From NCBI RefSeq assembly GCF_030209435.1, contig NZ_JARVRX010000011.1, positions 62,001-126,000 on the forward strand: a stretch of DNA of 64,000 bases. Reading direction: 5' to 3'. The notes under the pieces were generated by a model that was not told the origin of the DNA, ran no database searches, and saw nothing but the letters and a program-made list of their open reading frames with translations. Each line of letters starts with the position of its first letter. Positions within the stretch are counted from its first letter, which is position 1. The DNA is from Mycolicibacterium sp. lyk4-40-TYG-92. Lineage in GTDB: Bacteria > Actinomycetota > Actinomycetes > Mycobacteriales > Mycobacteriaceae. The position numbers were made by a program, and so were the translations under genes. Positions 7,351-15,771 of the stretch are shown in pieces.

Positions 7351-8523
7351 ATGACGGCGATCGCCGAAGGACCGGTCAGCAATCAGGACGAGGAACTGAC
7401 CAGGCGCGCGTTGCGGCACGCCATCGACAAAACGACGGACATGGCCGACCGCGAACTGCGGGTGCCGCTGCACTACTACCGCGATCCGAAGATCACTGAG
7501 ATCGAGGAGTCGCAGGTGCTGCGCCGCGTACCCCTTGCCATCGTGCCGTCGGCCCAGATTCCCAACGCCAACGACTACGTCGTGCGCTCGGTGCTGGGTG
7601 ACTCACTCTTGGTGACCCGCGACCGTGGCGGCGTCGGGCACGTGTTCCTCAACTACTGCCGCCATCGCGGCGCGAAGCCCGCCTGCGGAGCCGGCAACGC
7701 CGCACGGTTCACCTGCCCGTACCACGCGTGGAGCTACAAGAACACCGGCGAACTGTTCACCGTTCCCGGCAAGGCGGGGTTCGACTCGATGAACAAGGCC
7801 GACTACGGACTCGTCGAGCTGCCGAGCCAGGAGCGGCACGGCTTCATCTGGGCCGTGCTGACGGCCGGCGGCGCCATCGACGTCGATGGCCACCTCGGGT
7901 CGATCGGGCCGGAACTCGAGCTGATGAACTATGCCTCATACGGCTACCACACGGAGAAGGAGTTCGAGTCCCAAGTGTCGTGGAAGGGCGCCCTCGAAGC
8001 GTTCGCCGAGGGGTATCACTTCCCATTTGTTCACGGCGAGAGCGTGATTGGACAGAACACCCTGCCCAACACCGGGGTCTACGACGAGTACGGCAAGCAC
8101 CATCGCATCGGCTTTCCGTTCAACTGGGTCACCAATCTCGCGGACGACCCGACCGGGTCGTGGGACCCACACCAGAACATGGGCGTCATCTACTGGATTT
8201 ACCCCAACCTCATTCTGGCGAACAGCCCGATCGGCGTCGAGATCATCGACATCCTGCCGGCCGGGGAACCGACCCGATGCTCGGTGCGGCACAGCTGGAT
8301 GGGGCGCGTGCCGGCCACTGACGACGACATGCGCGCGGTCTACGACCAGGTGTACGACAATGTCCACGCCGCGGTCGTCGACGAGGACTTCGCCATGCTG
8401 CCCCAGTGCGGTGAAGGTGTGCGGCACGGCCAGCACGATCACATGCTCATCGGCCGCAACGAGATTGGCGTGCAGCACATGATCAGAGTGTTCGCCGAGG
8501 AGCTCGGTGTGGCGCTTCAATAA
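7351..8523 (+). CDS. Rieske non-heme iron oxygenase, alpha subunit
   Basis: A 390-residue aromatic ring-hydroxylating type oxygenase. The Rieske [2Fe-2S] ligands are C103/H105 (NYCRHRGA) and C122/H125 (TCPYHAWSY). The mononuclear iron site is in AEGYHFPFVHGE (H223, H228). It would hydroxylate or cleave an aromatic or other cyclic substrate using O2 and an external reductase. The start is ATG 7351 (GAGG upstream); earlier in-frame starts lie inside the TetR operator. An acyl-CoA dehydrogenase gene follows 72 bp downstream. No reductase or beta subunit gene is adjacent, so electrons must come from elsewhere. Confidence 0.9.
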   Translation: MTAIAEGPVSNQDEELTRRALRHAIDKTTDMADRELRVPLHYYRDPKITEIEESQVLRRVPLAIVPSAQIPNANDYVVRSVLGDSLLVTRDRGGVGHVFLNYCRHRGAKPACGAGNAARFTCPYHAWSYKNTGELFTVPGKAGFDSMNKADYGLVELPSQERHGFIWAVLTAGGAIDVDGHLGSIGPELELMNYASYGYHTEKEFESQVSWKGALEAFAEGYHFPFVHGESVIGQNTLPNTGVYDEYGKHHRIGFPFNWVTNLADDPTGSWDPHQNMGVIYWIYPNLILANSPIGVEIIDILPAGEPTRCSVRHSWMGRVPATDDDMRAVYDQVYDNVHAAVVDEDFAMLPQCGEGVRHGQHDHMLIGRNEIGVQHMIRVFAEELGVALQ

Positions 8524-8595
8524 GACGCTCAATCTGCCGTACTGCGAGCACGCGCGCGCTAGATTCGTGCCAAATCCGGACCGAAGAAGGTGCCC

Positions 8596-10329
8596 ATGCC
8601 GAACTCTCGCGGCCTGTTGCTCAACCCGAACGACTTCGACCCCCAGCAATTCGATCCGGAGACGCGGCGCCAGCTGCGGGCGCTGATCGAGTGGTTCGAG
8701 GAGCGCGGCAAGGTGCGCTTGTTGCAGGACGATCTCGCCGCGACCTGGGTCGCCGACTTTCTCGATTTCATCAAGCAGGAGTGCATTTTCGCGACGTTCC
8801 TGACGCCCTCGGAGTTCGCCGACGGCGATCCGAACAAGCGCTGGGACACCTCACGCAACGCCGTGCTCAGCGAGATTCTCGGGTTCTACGGGCTCGCGTA
8901 CTGGTACGCCGAGCAGGTCACCATCCTCGGCCTCGGCCCGATTTGGCAGAGCGACAACATCAAGGCCAAGGAGCGGGCCGCCGCGCAGCTCGAGGCGGGT
9001 GGCGTCATGGCGTTCGCGTTGTCCGAACGCGAGCATGGCGCCGACATCTACAACACCGACATGCTGCTGACCCCGACATCCGACGAGGGCGTGGTGTTCC
9101 GGGCGTCGGGGGAGAAGTACTACATCGGCAACGGCAACGTGGCGGGCATGGTGTCGGTGTTCTCGCGCCGCACCGATGTCGATGGACCCGACGGCTACGT
9201 GTGGTTCGTCGCCGACAGCGGCCACGAGAACTACCAGCTGATCGACAACGTGGTGCACGGCCAGATGTTCGTCAGCACGTTCCGGCTCAACGACTATCCG
9301 GTGCATGAGGAGGACATCCTGTGCACCGGGCCGGAGGCGTTCTCGGCGGCGCTCAACACCGTCAACGTCGGCAAGTTCAACCTGTGCAGTGGCTCGATCG
9401 GGATGTGCGAGCACGCGTTCTACGAGGCGATCACGCACGCGAACAACCGCATCCTCTACGGCAACCCGGTCACCGACTTCCCGCATGTGCGTGCGTCATT
9501 CGTCGACGTCTACGCCCGCTTGATCGCGATGAAGCTGTTCAGCGACCGCGCGATCGACTACTTCCGCAGCGCCGGTCTCGAGGACCGCCGGTACCTGCTG
9601 TTCAACCCCGTGACCAAATCGAAGGTCACCTCCGAGGGTGAGCGGGTCATCACCCTGCTGTGGGATGTGCTGGCCGCCAAGGGATTCGAGAAGAACACCT
9701 ACTTCAGCGAGGTCAACCGCCTGATCGGTGCCCTGCCCCGGCTCGAGGGCACGGTGCACGTGAACGTCGCGCAGATCCTGAAGTTCATGCCGAACTACAT
9801 GTTCAACCCGGCCGGCTATCCGGAGATCGGCACCCGCGACGACGCGGCCGACGACGTGTTCTTCTGGGCGCAGGGACCCGCGCGCGGCGCGTCCAAAGTG
9901 CAGTTCGCCGACTGGGCGCCGGTGTACGAGCGGCACCTCGAGGTCCCGAATGTGGCCCGCTTCTACGAGCAGGTGCAGGCGTTCAAAGACCTGCTGCTGA
10001 CCGCGGCACCCGATGCCGACCAACAGCGCGACCTCGACTTCGTTCTCGTCGTCGGGCACCTGTTCACGCTCGTCGTCTACGGACAGCTGATCCTCGAGCA
10101 GGCCGAACTGACCGGGCTCGACCACGACCTGCTGGATCAGATCTTCGACTTCCAGGTCCGCGACTTCTCGTCGTATGCCGTTGCGTTGCACGGCAAGCCG
10201 AGTTCGACGGTGGCGCAACAGGAGTGGGCGTTGACGGCGATCCGCAAGCCGGTCGCCGACGTGGGTCGTTTCGACCGGGTCTGGGAACAGGTCGCGGCGT
10301 ACGACGGTGCGTACGAGATGCGGCCCTAG
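8596..10329 (+). CDS. Acyl-CoA dehydrogenase family flavoprotein
   Basis: A 577-residue, larger than usual acyl-CoA dehydrogenase/oxidase. Family motifs include MAFALSEREHGADIYN (FAD-binding middle domain), YYIGNGNVAGMVSVFSRR, NVGKFNLCSGSIGMCEHAFYEAI and a C-terminal helical domain. It would oxidise an acyl-CoA thioester at the alpha-beta bond with FAD. The ATG at 8596 has GAAGAAGG at good spacing. It follows the Rieske oxygenase and is likely co-transcribed, suggesting a shared catabolic route for a ring-bearing acid. Its stop overlaps the stop of the convergent PAP2/kinase gene by 4 bases. Confidence 0.88.
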   Translation: MPNSRGLLLNPNDFDPQQFDPETRRQLRALIEWFEERGKVRLLQDDLAATWVADFLDFIKQECIFATFLTPSEFADGDPNKRWDTSRNAVLSEILGFYGLAYWYAEQVTILGLGPIWQSDNIKAKERAAAQLEAGGVMAFALSEREHGADIYNTDMLLTPTSDEGVVFRASGEKYYIGNGNVAGMVSVFSRRTDVDGPDGYVWFVADSGHENYQLIDNVVHGQMFVSTFRLNDYPVHEEDILCTGPEAFSAALNTVNVGKFNLCSGSIGMCEHAFYEAITHANNRILYGNPVTDFPHVRASFVDVYARLIAMKLFSDRAIDYFRSAGLEDRRYLLFNPVTKSKVTSEGERVITLLWDVLAAKGFEKNTYFSEVNRLIGALPRLEGTVHVNVAQILKFMPNYMFNPAGYPEIGTRDDAADDVFFWAQGPARGASKVQFADWAPVYERHLEVPNVARFYEQVQAFKDLLLTAAPDADQQRDLDFVLVVGHLFTLVVYGQLILEQAELTGLDHDLLDQIFDFQVRDFSSYAVALHGKPSSTVAQQEWALTAIRKPVADVGRFDRVWEQVAAYDGAYEMRP

Positions 10330-11789
10330 GGCAGCGGGCGGAACACCGGCAGCGCCCGGTACTTCACGCTGAAGCTGGCCTCGCTGAGCGCCTCGCCCAC
10401 CTCGCCGTCATGGGCGAGGGTGGTCGGCCCGTCGACGGAAGTGAAGCGGAATTCCGGCACCTGCAGCTCGTGGTACAGCGGGCTGCGTTCCAGCCGGCCG
10501 AACGCCACGGCTGTCGCGATGCGCAGCGCGCTGAACCGCCGCCCGGATTCCAGGATTCGCACATCGATCAGACCGTCGTCGAGGCGCGGCCGTACCGACG
10601 GGGCGAACCCGGACGGGAAGTACGTCGAGTTGCCCAGGAAGAAGAGTTCGGTCTCAAGTGTCTTGTCGTCGTAGCTGATTCGCACCGGACCTTCCCGGCG
10701 CATCGTCAGATACAGCGCGCATATCCCGGCCAATGGCTTACCCATTCGGCGTTCGAGCTTCTCGCGCATCCGCACGTACTTCGGATAGGCGCCGATGCTG
10801 GCGGTGTTGATCACCATGCGTTCCTCGTTGAGGCACACCAGGTCGACATATGCCGCCGAGCCCTCCCGGATCGCCTCGACGGTCCGGGCCACCGACTCGC
10901 ACCCAATGTCTTTGGCGAAGTGGTTGAACGTGCCGCCTGGGAACACCGCGAGCGGGACACCTGCCGCGACGGCGACGCCCGCCGCGCATGCCACCGTCCC
11001 GTCGCCGCCACCGACGGCGAGCACCTCGGTGCGTTTGGCCGTCTCCCGCAACACCGTCTCGATGTCGTCGTCTTTGCCGAGCTCGACGATCTCCATGCGT
11101 GGCAAGGCCTTTCGGGCCTCCTCGAGGATCCGCTCGCCCGTGCCGTCACCGGACCGCGGGTTGATCACCAGTGCCACGCCGGCACCCTCCGGTCGGGGTT
11201 CGGTGTGGAACCGCAACGGATCCGACGTCGGCAAGGTGGTGGTCGGGATGGGCGGGACGATGCGGGCGCCCAGGACCGCGATCGCGGCGCCGATGCCGAA
11301 TCCGGCGAACACGTCGCCGGGATAGTGCGCACCCGTCGCGACGCGCGACAGCCCGACGAGGCCCGCGAGCAGCGCCAACGGAAGGCCGGCCGATGCGGAC
11401 TCCAGACCGACGCCCACCGCGAAGGCGGCGGCGCTCGCGGAGTGGCCTGACGGCATCGAGTGCGACGTCGGCATGCGTCGGCTAAGGCGCGGGAGCGGAA
11501 TCAGGCTATGGTCCGGCCGCGGCCGCCGCCAGATCCGCTTGGCCACCTGGTTGGTCACCAGGCTGGTCACCGCGAGGCTGACGACACCGCGCGCGGCGCC
11601 GCGCCTGACCGACGCGCCCCCGAACGCGCCCAGCCCGGCCGCGATGGCGAACCACAGCTTGGAATGGTCGGCGGCCCTGGTCAGTCGCGGCATCACGGAG
11701 TCCAGAAATGGGCTCGGTGACTCGGCGATCGCTTCGAAGACCTCACGGTCCAACGTCCCCAGGCCCTTGCCGATCGCGTGCACGTCCAT
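10326..11789 (-). CDS. PAP2 phosphatase-diacylglycerol kinase fusion
   Basis: A 487-residue two-domain protein. The N-terminal PAP2 domain carries the three phosphatase motifs: K84-x6-RP (KRIWRRPRP), PSGH at 113-116, and SR-x5-H-x3-D at 148-159 (SRVATGAHYPGD). It is hydrophobic and membrane-bound. From about residue 200 follows a lipid/diacylglycerol kinase catalytic domain: VALVINPRSGDGTG, the nucleotide-binding GGGDGT, and FPGGTFNHFAKDIG. The fusion could turn over phosphatidic acid, phosphorylating and dephosphorylating lipid head groups at the membrane. The start is ATG 11789. This fusion is known in actinobacteria; its exact lipid is not assigned. Confidence 0.88.
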   Translation of the reverse strand: MDVHAIGKGLGTLDREVFEAIAESPSPFLDSVMPRLTRAADHSKLWFAIAAGLGAFGGASVRRGAARGVVSLAVTSLVTNQVAKRIWRRPRPDHSLIPLPRLSRRMPTSHSMPSGHSASAAAFAVGVGLESASAGLPLALLAGLVGLSRVATGAHYPGDVFAGFGIGAAIAVLGARIVPPIPTTTLPTSDPLRFHTEPRPEGAGVALVINPRSGDGTGERILEEARKALPRMEIVELGKDDDIETVLRETAKRTEVLAVGGGDGTVACAAGVAVAAGVPLAVFPGGTFNHFAKDIGCESVARTVEAIREGSAAYVDLVCLNEERMVINTASIGAYPKYVRMREKLERRMGKPLAGICALYLTMRREGPVRISYDDKTLETELFFLGNSTYFPSGFAPSVRPRLDDGLIDVRILESGRRFSALRIATAVAFGRLERSPLYHELQVPEFRFTSVDGPTTLAHDGEVGEALSEASFSVKYRALPVFRPLP

Positions 11790-11849
11790 GGCGCCCAAAG
11801 TATCCGTTGTGACGGGAGTTCAACCTTCGTGGAGCCGATGACTCTGTGA

Positions 11850-12554
11850 TCAGGCCAGTACGGCCGCGAGTTCGGAGCGCGGCACGGGCACGCGCTGCGG
11901 CCCGTCGACTTCGGGTAGCCACATGCCCTGGCCGATGTAGAAGATGATCGCGTCGTCGGTGATCGCGAAGTTCTGATACACCTCGGCCCCCAGCGTGTTG
12001 TGCGGCGGCGGTTCCAAGGTGCTCTGCCGACGCTTGTTCATGTAGCGCTGGACGATCGGATCCAGTGTCGCGACCGGGTCGGTGCCCCGCTTGAACAGCG
12101 TGGCGAGCGTGATCGCACTGCGTGCGCCCAGGTCGTAGTTGAACGCCTTGAATCCGGTCACGGGGTGGGCGCCGGTGTCGTCGTACACATCGAAGACGAC
12201 GCTTTGGGTACCGGACGTCGAAGCTTCCGACCGGTATGTGTGCGGCTTCAATCCGTGTCCGTAGGGAACATCTCTCGGCCGTGTCTGAGCCATGAAATCC
12301 ACGAACTGATCCCTGTCGTGCGTCACAAAATCGGTCAGTGCTTGCTGGTCGGGATAGTCGAGCGGATAGCCGATGTCGATTGTGTACGTGGAGGTTTCGG
12401 TATGGATATGGCAGGCGTGCTCCGCGTCGACCGTCCCACCGAGATCTGCACATCCCGGTGTCCCGGGGTGCGCCACCGCGGGAACGCTGAAGACCAGCGT
12501 GCCGATCAGGGCAGTTGCATTGATGAGCGCAGGCAACAACTTTCGCTTGGTCAT
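11850..12554 (-). CDS. Secreted RsiV/DUF3298-type protein
   Basis: A 234-residue exported protein with a signal peptide (LLPALINATALIGTLVFSVPAVA, cleavage before HPGTPG). The mature part has the DUF3298/RsiV-like fold seen in mycobacterial MPT64-type proteins: TYTIDIGYPLDYPDQQALTDFV, TGFKAFNYDLGARSAITLATLF and NFAITDDAIIFYIGQGMWLP. The role is unknown; family members are secreted and some bind ligands or lysozyme. It overlaps the preceding NHL-lipoprotein gene by four bases (ATGA), so the two are made together and may act together at the cell surface. Confidence 0.75.
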   Translation of the reverse strand: MTKRKLLPALINATALIGTLVFSVPAVAHPGTPGCADLGGTVDAEHACHIHTETSTYTIDIGYPLDYPDQQALTDFVTHDRDQFVDFMAQTRPRDVPYGHGLKPHTYRSEASTSGTQSVVFDVYDDTGAHPVTGFKAFNYDLGARSAITLATLFKRGTDPVATLDPIVQRYMNKRRQSTLEPPPHNTLGAEVYQNFAITDDAIIFYIGQGMWLPEVDGPQRVPVPRSELAAVLA

Positions 12555-13456
12555 CGGACTCCCTCGAGTTTGACGATACGGCGGTTGCCGTCGTCGACGA
12601 CGTATACCGCGCCCTTCGCGTCGACAGCCACGCTGACGGGACCTTTGAGTCCGGTGAACGGCAGCACCCTTGGTGTGTTCGATCCCGGGTCCAGCTTCAG
12701 GATTTGATTCTGTTGTCCGTCAACGAGATACACCGCGCCTTTCGCGTCGACCGCGATGTTGATGACGCTGCGGGGTGCGTGGAACGGCAGCTCAGCCGGA
12801 CTGCTAGCCCCTGGTGCCAACTTCAGGACGCGCTTGCCGCCGGCGTCTCCGACATACAGGTTGCCGGCGGCGTCGACGGCCATGCCGGCGGCGAAGCTCA
12901 TGTGCTGGAAAGGCAATGCCTCGGGGGTGTTTGATCCCGGCGCCTGTTTGGCCACCTGAACCGCCAGACAGCATCCGCCGCCGGATGACTCTCCGCCGCC
13001 GATCATGCCGTAGAGGCCGCCTGCGGCGTCGACAGCCTGAATCACGCCTCGGTAGGCGCGGCCGAGATCGGGAACTGGTAGCACGGTCTGCTGCTCGCCA
13101 TCGTGCGCGAGCTTCACCAGATGGCTCGGGCTCTGTCCGCCGTCGATGACCCACACCTGCCCGGACGGATCCGTCATCACGGTGGCGCGCGTGAACGGCA
13201 GCACCTTTTGCGTACTTGAGCCGGCAGGCAACTCGATCACCCGATTGGATCCGGTCCTCCCGGCTGGGATGTCGGATACGAACACGTTGCCCGCCGCGTC
13301 GACCGCGACATCGTAGGGTCCGTTCAGGCCCGTGAACGGGAGCACCGACTGGGTGAGTGCTGCCGGGGTCGCCGGTTCAGGCGTCGGAGCAGACGCGTGA
13401 CTGCATCCGGTGATGCCGGCGACGACCACCAACAGCGTGCCGATCAGTCGCCTCAT
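12551..13456 (-). CDS. NHL-repeat beta-propeller lipoprotein
   Basis: A 301-residue lipoprotein. The signal peptide ends in the lipobox ITGC, so Cys18 would be acylated. The rest is built of repeated NHL-type blades, for example GPYDVAVDAAGNVFVSDI, GMAVDAAGNLYVGDAGGKRVLKL, INIAVDAKGAVYLVDGQQNQIL and VSVAVDAKGAVYVVDDGNRRIV, giving a six-bladed propeller like the sensor domain of PknD. It probably binds a ligand or another protein outside the membrane. It is the first gene of a two-gene operon with the DUF3298-type protein. Confidence 0.8.
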   Translation of the reverse strand: MRRLIGTLLVVVAGITGCSHASAPTPEPATPAALTQSVLPFTGLNGPYDVAVDAAGNVFVSDIPAGRTGSNRVIELPAGSSTQKVLPFTRATVMTDPSGQVWVIDGGQSPSHLVKLAHDGEQQTVLPVPDLGRAYRGVIQAVDAAGGLYGMIGGGESSGGGCCLAVQVAKQAPGSNTPEALPFQHMSFAAGMAVDAAGNLYVGDAGGKRVLKLAPGASSPAELPFHAPRSVINIAVDAKGAVYLVDGQQNQILKLDPGSNTPRVLPFTGLKGPVSVAVDAKGAVYVVDDGNRRIVKLEGVR

Positions 13457-13723
13457 CAGCTCGCGCCCAGCGTGAGCGTGGAGATCGAAAAGTCCATGGT
13501 TGTCCTTGGTTCAGCGAACATCTTGGGGTCAAGGTTGGGGTGATTGCCTTGGCAGATTCTTGGGAAAGCCGCGCGATGGATATGGCAGGCGCTTTATGCG
13601 ATGAACACGCGCATTCCCGGAGTTCGCACCCTCCCCGCGCGATCGCTGCCAAGGATCCGCCAAGCGTGTCCCCGAATGCTGAGCCAGTTCCCGATCCCCA
13701 TCCACGGAAAGTGCTCACCGCAG

Positions 13724-14095
13724 ATGATCACCACGCGAATCAACAAAACCGCCGTTCGCGCCGCTCTCACCGCAGGAGCGGTCAGCTTGTTTTCCGTCCT
13801 CACAGCCGGCGCCGCCAATGCGGCACCGGCGGACGACCAGTTCCTCGCCGCCCTCGCCCACCAGGGCATCGGTTTTGGCAACACGCAGTCGGCGATCACC
13901 GTCGCGCATCACGTGTGCGACGCGTTGGCCGCCGGGATGGAGCCCAGCGACATCAGCCACAACCTGGCTGCATCCAACTCGGGCATCGACCAGCAGGCCG
14001 GTCTCGTCATCACAGTCGTTGCGGCGCAGTCGTATTGCCCACGCTTCGTGCATCAGATGGCCAACGGCGCCACGGTGGTCGGCCCCGATCACTGA
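13724..14095 (+). CDS. Secreted DUF732 protein
   Basis: A 123-residue exported protein. The signal peptide spans residues 1-32 (AALTAGAVSLFSVLTAGAANA, cleavage before APADD). The mature domain DDQFLAALAHQGIGF...AHHVCDALAAGMEPSDI...QSYCPRF is the mycobacterial DUF732 domain with its conserved Cys pair. The ATG at 13724 is used; an upstream open stretch to 13544 lacks signal-peptide logic. The function of the family is unknown. The 267-bp region upstream, shared with the divergent NHL lipoprotein, shows no clear promoter box. Confidence 0.8.
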   Translation: MITTRINKTAVRAALTAGAVSLFSVLTAGAANAAPADDQFLAALAHQGIGFGNTQSAITVAHHVCDALAAGMEPSDISHNLAASNSGIDQQAGLVITVVAAQSYCPRFVHQMANGATVVGPDH

Positions 14096-14177
14096 CCGGC
14101 CTGGGTGCCCGGTTGGGCGCAGTTGGCGAGCCTGACGCCATCGCTCGAACCGAAGAATGGCATCGGTGCTGGCAGAG

Positions 14178-14222
14178 GTGGAGCCGATGACGGGAATCGA
14201 ACCCGCGTATTCAGCTTGGGAA
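14178..14222. repeat. attL, 45-bp partial tRNA-Gly 3' end
   Basis: This is identical to 28259-28303. It contains the tRNA 3' part (CCA end, T arm and part of the anticodon arm, read on the minus strand) but no 5' half, so it is not a working tRNA. It marks the left chromosome-element junction. Confidence 0.9.
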
Positions 14223-14329
14223 TACGGTCCGGGCCGTTTGGCTAGGTGTGCGTGCGTCGCTGCGGTCTACTGACCTCGGCATATAGGTGCAGCGCCGTCC
14301 GGGTGAGTGTCAGCGAATCGCCCTGCCTT

Positions 14330-14347
14330 GTGACCCCGACGTGACCC
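14330..14347. promoter_or_regulatory. Putative left integrase arm-type sites
   Basis: Two direct GTGACCC copies at 14330-14336 and 14341-14347 are within 125 bp of attL. A matching tandem pair occurs just inside attR at 28195-28211. Paired short repeats flanking the core are typical of lambda-family integrase arm sites. Confidence 0.5.
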
Positions 14348-14402
14348 TTTGCCACAGAGGACGCACTGCGAATGGAATCAGTTCGTCAGATCATTGGGCA
14401 CC

Positions 14403-14588
14403 ATGGGTGACTGGTTGAACGATTGGCGGACAACGTCCGAGAAGCTTGGCGGTATCAGCCGGGCGAAGGTATTCGCACTGTGGGCATCTGGTGAGTTGGG
14501 CTCGGTGATGATCGGGTCTCGCCGTTTCGCGAAGGACTCCCAGATTGAGGAGTTCATTGAGAGCCTGGAAGATCGAGCAGCCAGATGA
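14403..14588 (+). CDS. Xis/AlpA-like DNA-binding protein
   Basis: A 61-residue winged-helix protein of the excisionase/AlpA type: KLGGISRAKVFALWASGELGSVMIGSRRF followed by an acidic helix. It strongly resembles the protein at 26173-26340 at the other end of the element, so the two are paralogs. It may direct excision or activate transcription. The ATG at 14403 is chosen because the domain starts there. Its stop overlaps the next start by ATGA, so both are translated together. Confidence 0.7.
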   Translation: MGDWLNDWRTTSEKLGGISRAKVFALWASGELGSVMIGSRRFAKDSQIEEFIESLEDRAAR

Positions 14589-14764
14589 TGATCCGTGGCT
14601 TGTATGACCGTGACGCTGCTGCTGAGTACTTGTCGACGTCGCCGAGACATGTGGATGATCTTCGGCGTGGCGGGAAGTTGATCGCGGTGTTCGAGGGCGG
14701 AAAGAACAAGTTCCCGCGCGAAGAGCTGGATCGCTACATCGCCTCGCTCCATCGGAGCACTTAG
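14585..14764 (+). CDS. Second Xis-like helix-turn-helix protein
   Basis: A 59-residue protein, MMIRGLYDRDAAAEYLSTSP then RHVDDLRRGGKLIAVFEGG and KNKFPREELDRYIASL, with the layout of an excisionase-family MerR-type helix-turn-helix. It overlaps the preceding Xis-like gene by 4 bases. It probably binds DNA near attL. Its stop overlaps the convergent gene at 14761. Confidence 0.7.
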   Translation: MMIRGLYDRDAAAEYLSTSPRHVDDLRRGGKLIAVFEGGKNKFPREELDRYIASLHRST

Positions 14765-15063
14765 GGCGCCTTGAGCACCCACGCCGGCACCCAGTGAGTG
14801 ACCGTCTTCTGCTGCGTCCCGAACACAACCGGGTACGTCACCAGTCCCCACCACTGGCCCTTCACGCAGCGCGCCCAGCACGTGAGCTGGCCCCTGACCA
14901 CGAGGTGCAGCTGTAGCCCGCCGGGTTGGTACTGCTCGCGGTGGTGAGGCTGGCGCGGAAACAAGGTGGCGAGATCGATCTGCACACTGCGTGGTGGGTC
15001 GACCCGGCGGAAGTCACCTGCCGGATGTCGGCCGGTATCGGTGATCGCCGGCAAGTCACCCAC
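14761..15063 (-). CDS. Hypothetical element protein
   Basis: A 100-residue protein with a GTG start at 15063. Its C-terminal half is aromatic and beta-rich (LVVRGQLTCWARCVKGQWWGLVTYPVVF...THWVPAWVLKA), similar in style to small phage proteins of the early region. No family is recognised. It is divergent from the short gene at 15119, with a CGTTCG/CGAACG inverted repeat between them. Confidence 0.5.
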   Translation of the reverse strand: MGDLPAITDTGRHPAGDFRRVDPPRSVQIDLATLFPRQPHHREQYQPGGLQLHLVVRGQLTCWARCVKGQWWGLVTYPVVFGTQQKTVTHWVPAWVLKAP

Positions 15064-15075
15064 TGTTCGATCATA

Positions 15076-15094
15076 CGTTCGATGGAACCGAACG
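15076..15094. promoter_or_regulatory. Inverted repeat CGTTCG-7-CGAACG
   Basis: This perfect 6-bp inverted repeat lies in the 55-bp gap between two divergent small genes, where both promoters must be. It could be an operator for one of the element's small DNA-binding proteins. Confidence 0.4.
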
Positions 15095-15118
15095 ACCGTC
15101 AGATACGTCTAAACCAAC

Positions 15119-15262
15119 ATGCGAACCATCGACGACATCGACGCAGACCTCCGAGTCCTCGCCACAGTGCGCGCCGGCCTACGAGAGTTCGGCGCCGTCG
15201 GCAGCACGACCACGATGGACCAACTGCTCGATGAACGCCTGGCGACAACTGCCGCGAACTAA
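15119..15262 (+). CDS. Small hypothetical element protein
   Basis: A 47-residue acidic protein (MRTIDDIDADLRVLATVRAG then a helical DQLLDERLATT end). No family is recognised. There is no ribosome site in front of the ATG, so a leaderless transcript is possible. Its stop overlaps the stop of the convergent toxin gene by 4 bases. Confidence 0.5.
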   Translation: MRTIDDIDADLRVLATVRAGLREFGAVGSTTTMDQLLDERLATTAAN

Positions 15263-15765
15263 TTGTCGATGGGGCACACCTTGTGGTCCTTGTCGTACCA
15301 GAGCAGGTGCAGCACGGAACCCTGCACATACCCCCATATCCTGAGGTTGGTGCCGCGTCGCAATCTGAACATCTGCTCAGTCGAGATTTGGAGCTCATCC
15401 AGTCGATCCCGCGCGGCGGCGCATAGTGACCCGACGCTCTGGCTCTTGTGCAGCACGCGCCGCGCCCCACCTTTGCCGTTGTAGGTCTGTGCCCGCACTT
15501 CGGCCCAACTGAGCTGCATCAAATCACTGAGCGTCGCCAGCAGTTCCTGTATCTCGCTAGGTGAAAGCCGCCAAGACCATGCGCCGTCGTGCTCATGGTC
15601 GACGGTAGACCCATTCCACTGGAACCTGTCGCTGTCATTGGCCTGCGGGCCTGACGCGGTGGGAAGGTTCTTGCCAGCGGCAGTGTCTGCCGTGACGATT
15701 TCCTTACGTGCGTTGTTCTGCTGCCTCGCCAGTTTCTTCTCGTGACGACCGCCGGGCTTGCCCAC
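15259..15765 (-). CDS. Putative toxin of Panacea-type TA pair
   Basis: A 168-residue protein encoded 6 bases downstream of a Panacea-domain antitoxin gene, starting at GTG 15765. The N-terminal 45 residues are basic and probably disordered. The C-terminal two thirds are folded, ending RLRRGTNLRIWGYVQGSVLHLLWYDKDHKVCPID, with conserved-looking Arg, Trp and His residues. By position it is the toxin: Panacea antitoxins neutralise many unrelated toxin folds, so the sequence alone does not tell the target. RNase-type activity is a guess. It is not one of the common VapC, MazF or RelE sequences. Confidence 0.6.
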   Translation of the reverse strand: MGKPGGRHEKKLARQQNNARKEIVTADTAAGKNLPTASGPQANDSDRFQWNGSTVDHEHDGAWSWRLSPSEIQELLATLSDLMQLSWAEVRAQTYNGKGGARRVLHKSQSVGSLCAAARDRLDELQISTEQMFRLRRGTNLRIWGYVQGSVLHLLWYDKDHKVCPIDN

Positions 15766-15771
15766 GTCTAA

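Noticed and set aside
9660..11450. 596-codon plus-strand frame bridging the acyl-CoA dehydrogenase and PAP2/kinase genes
   Set aside because: It covers parts of two real convergent genes in wrong frames and has no domain.
13544..13723. Extended N-terminus of the DUF732 protein
   Set aside because: The 60 extra residues lie before a normal signal peptide, have no ribosome site and look non-coding.
14178..14222. Second tRNA-Gly gene at the left junction
   Set aside because: Only the 3' half is present; the 5' acceptor and D arm are missing, so it is attL.
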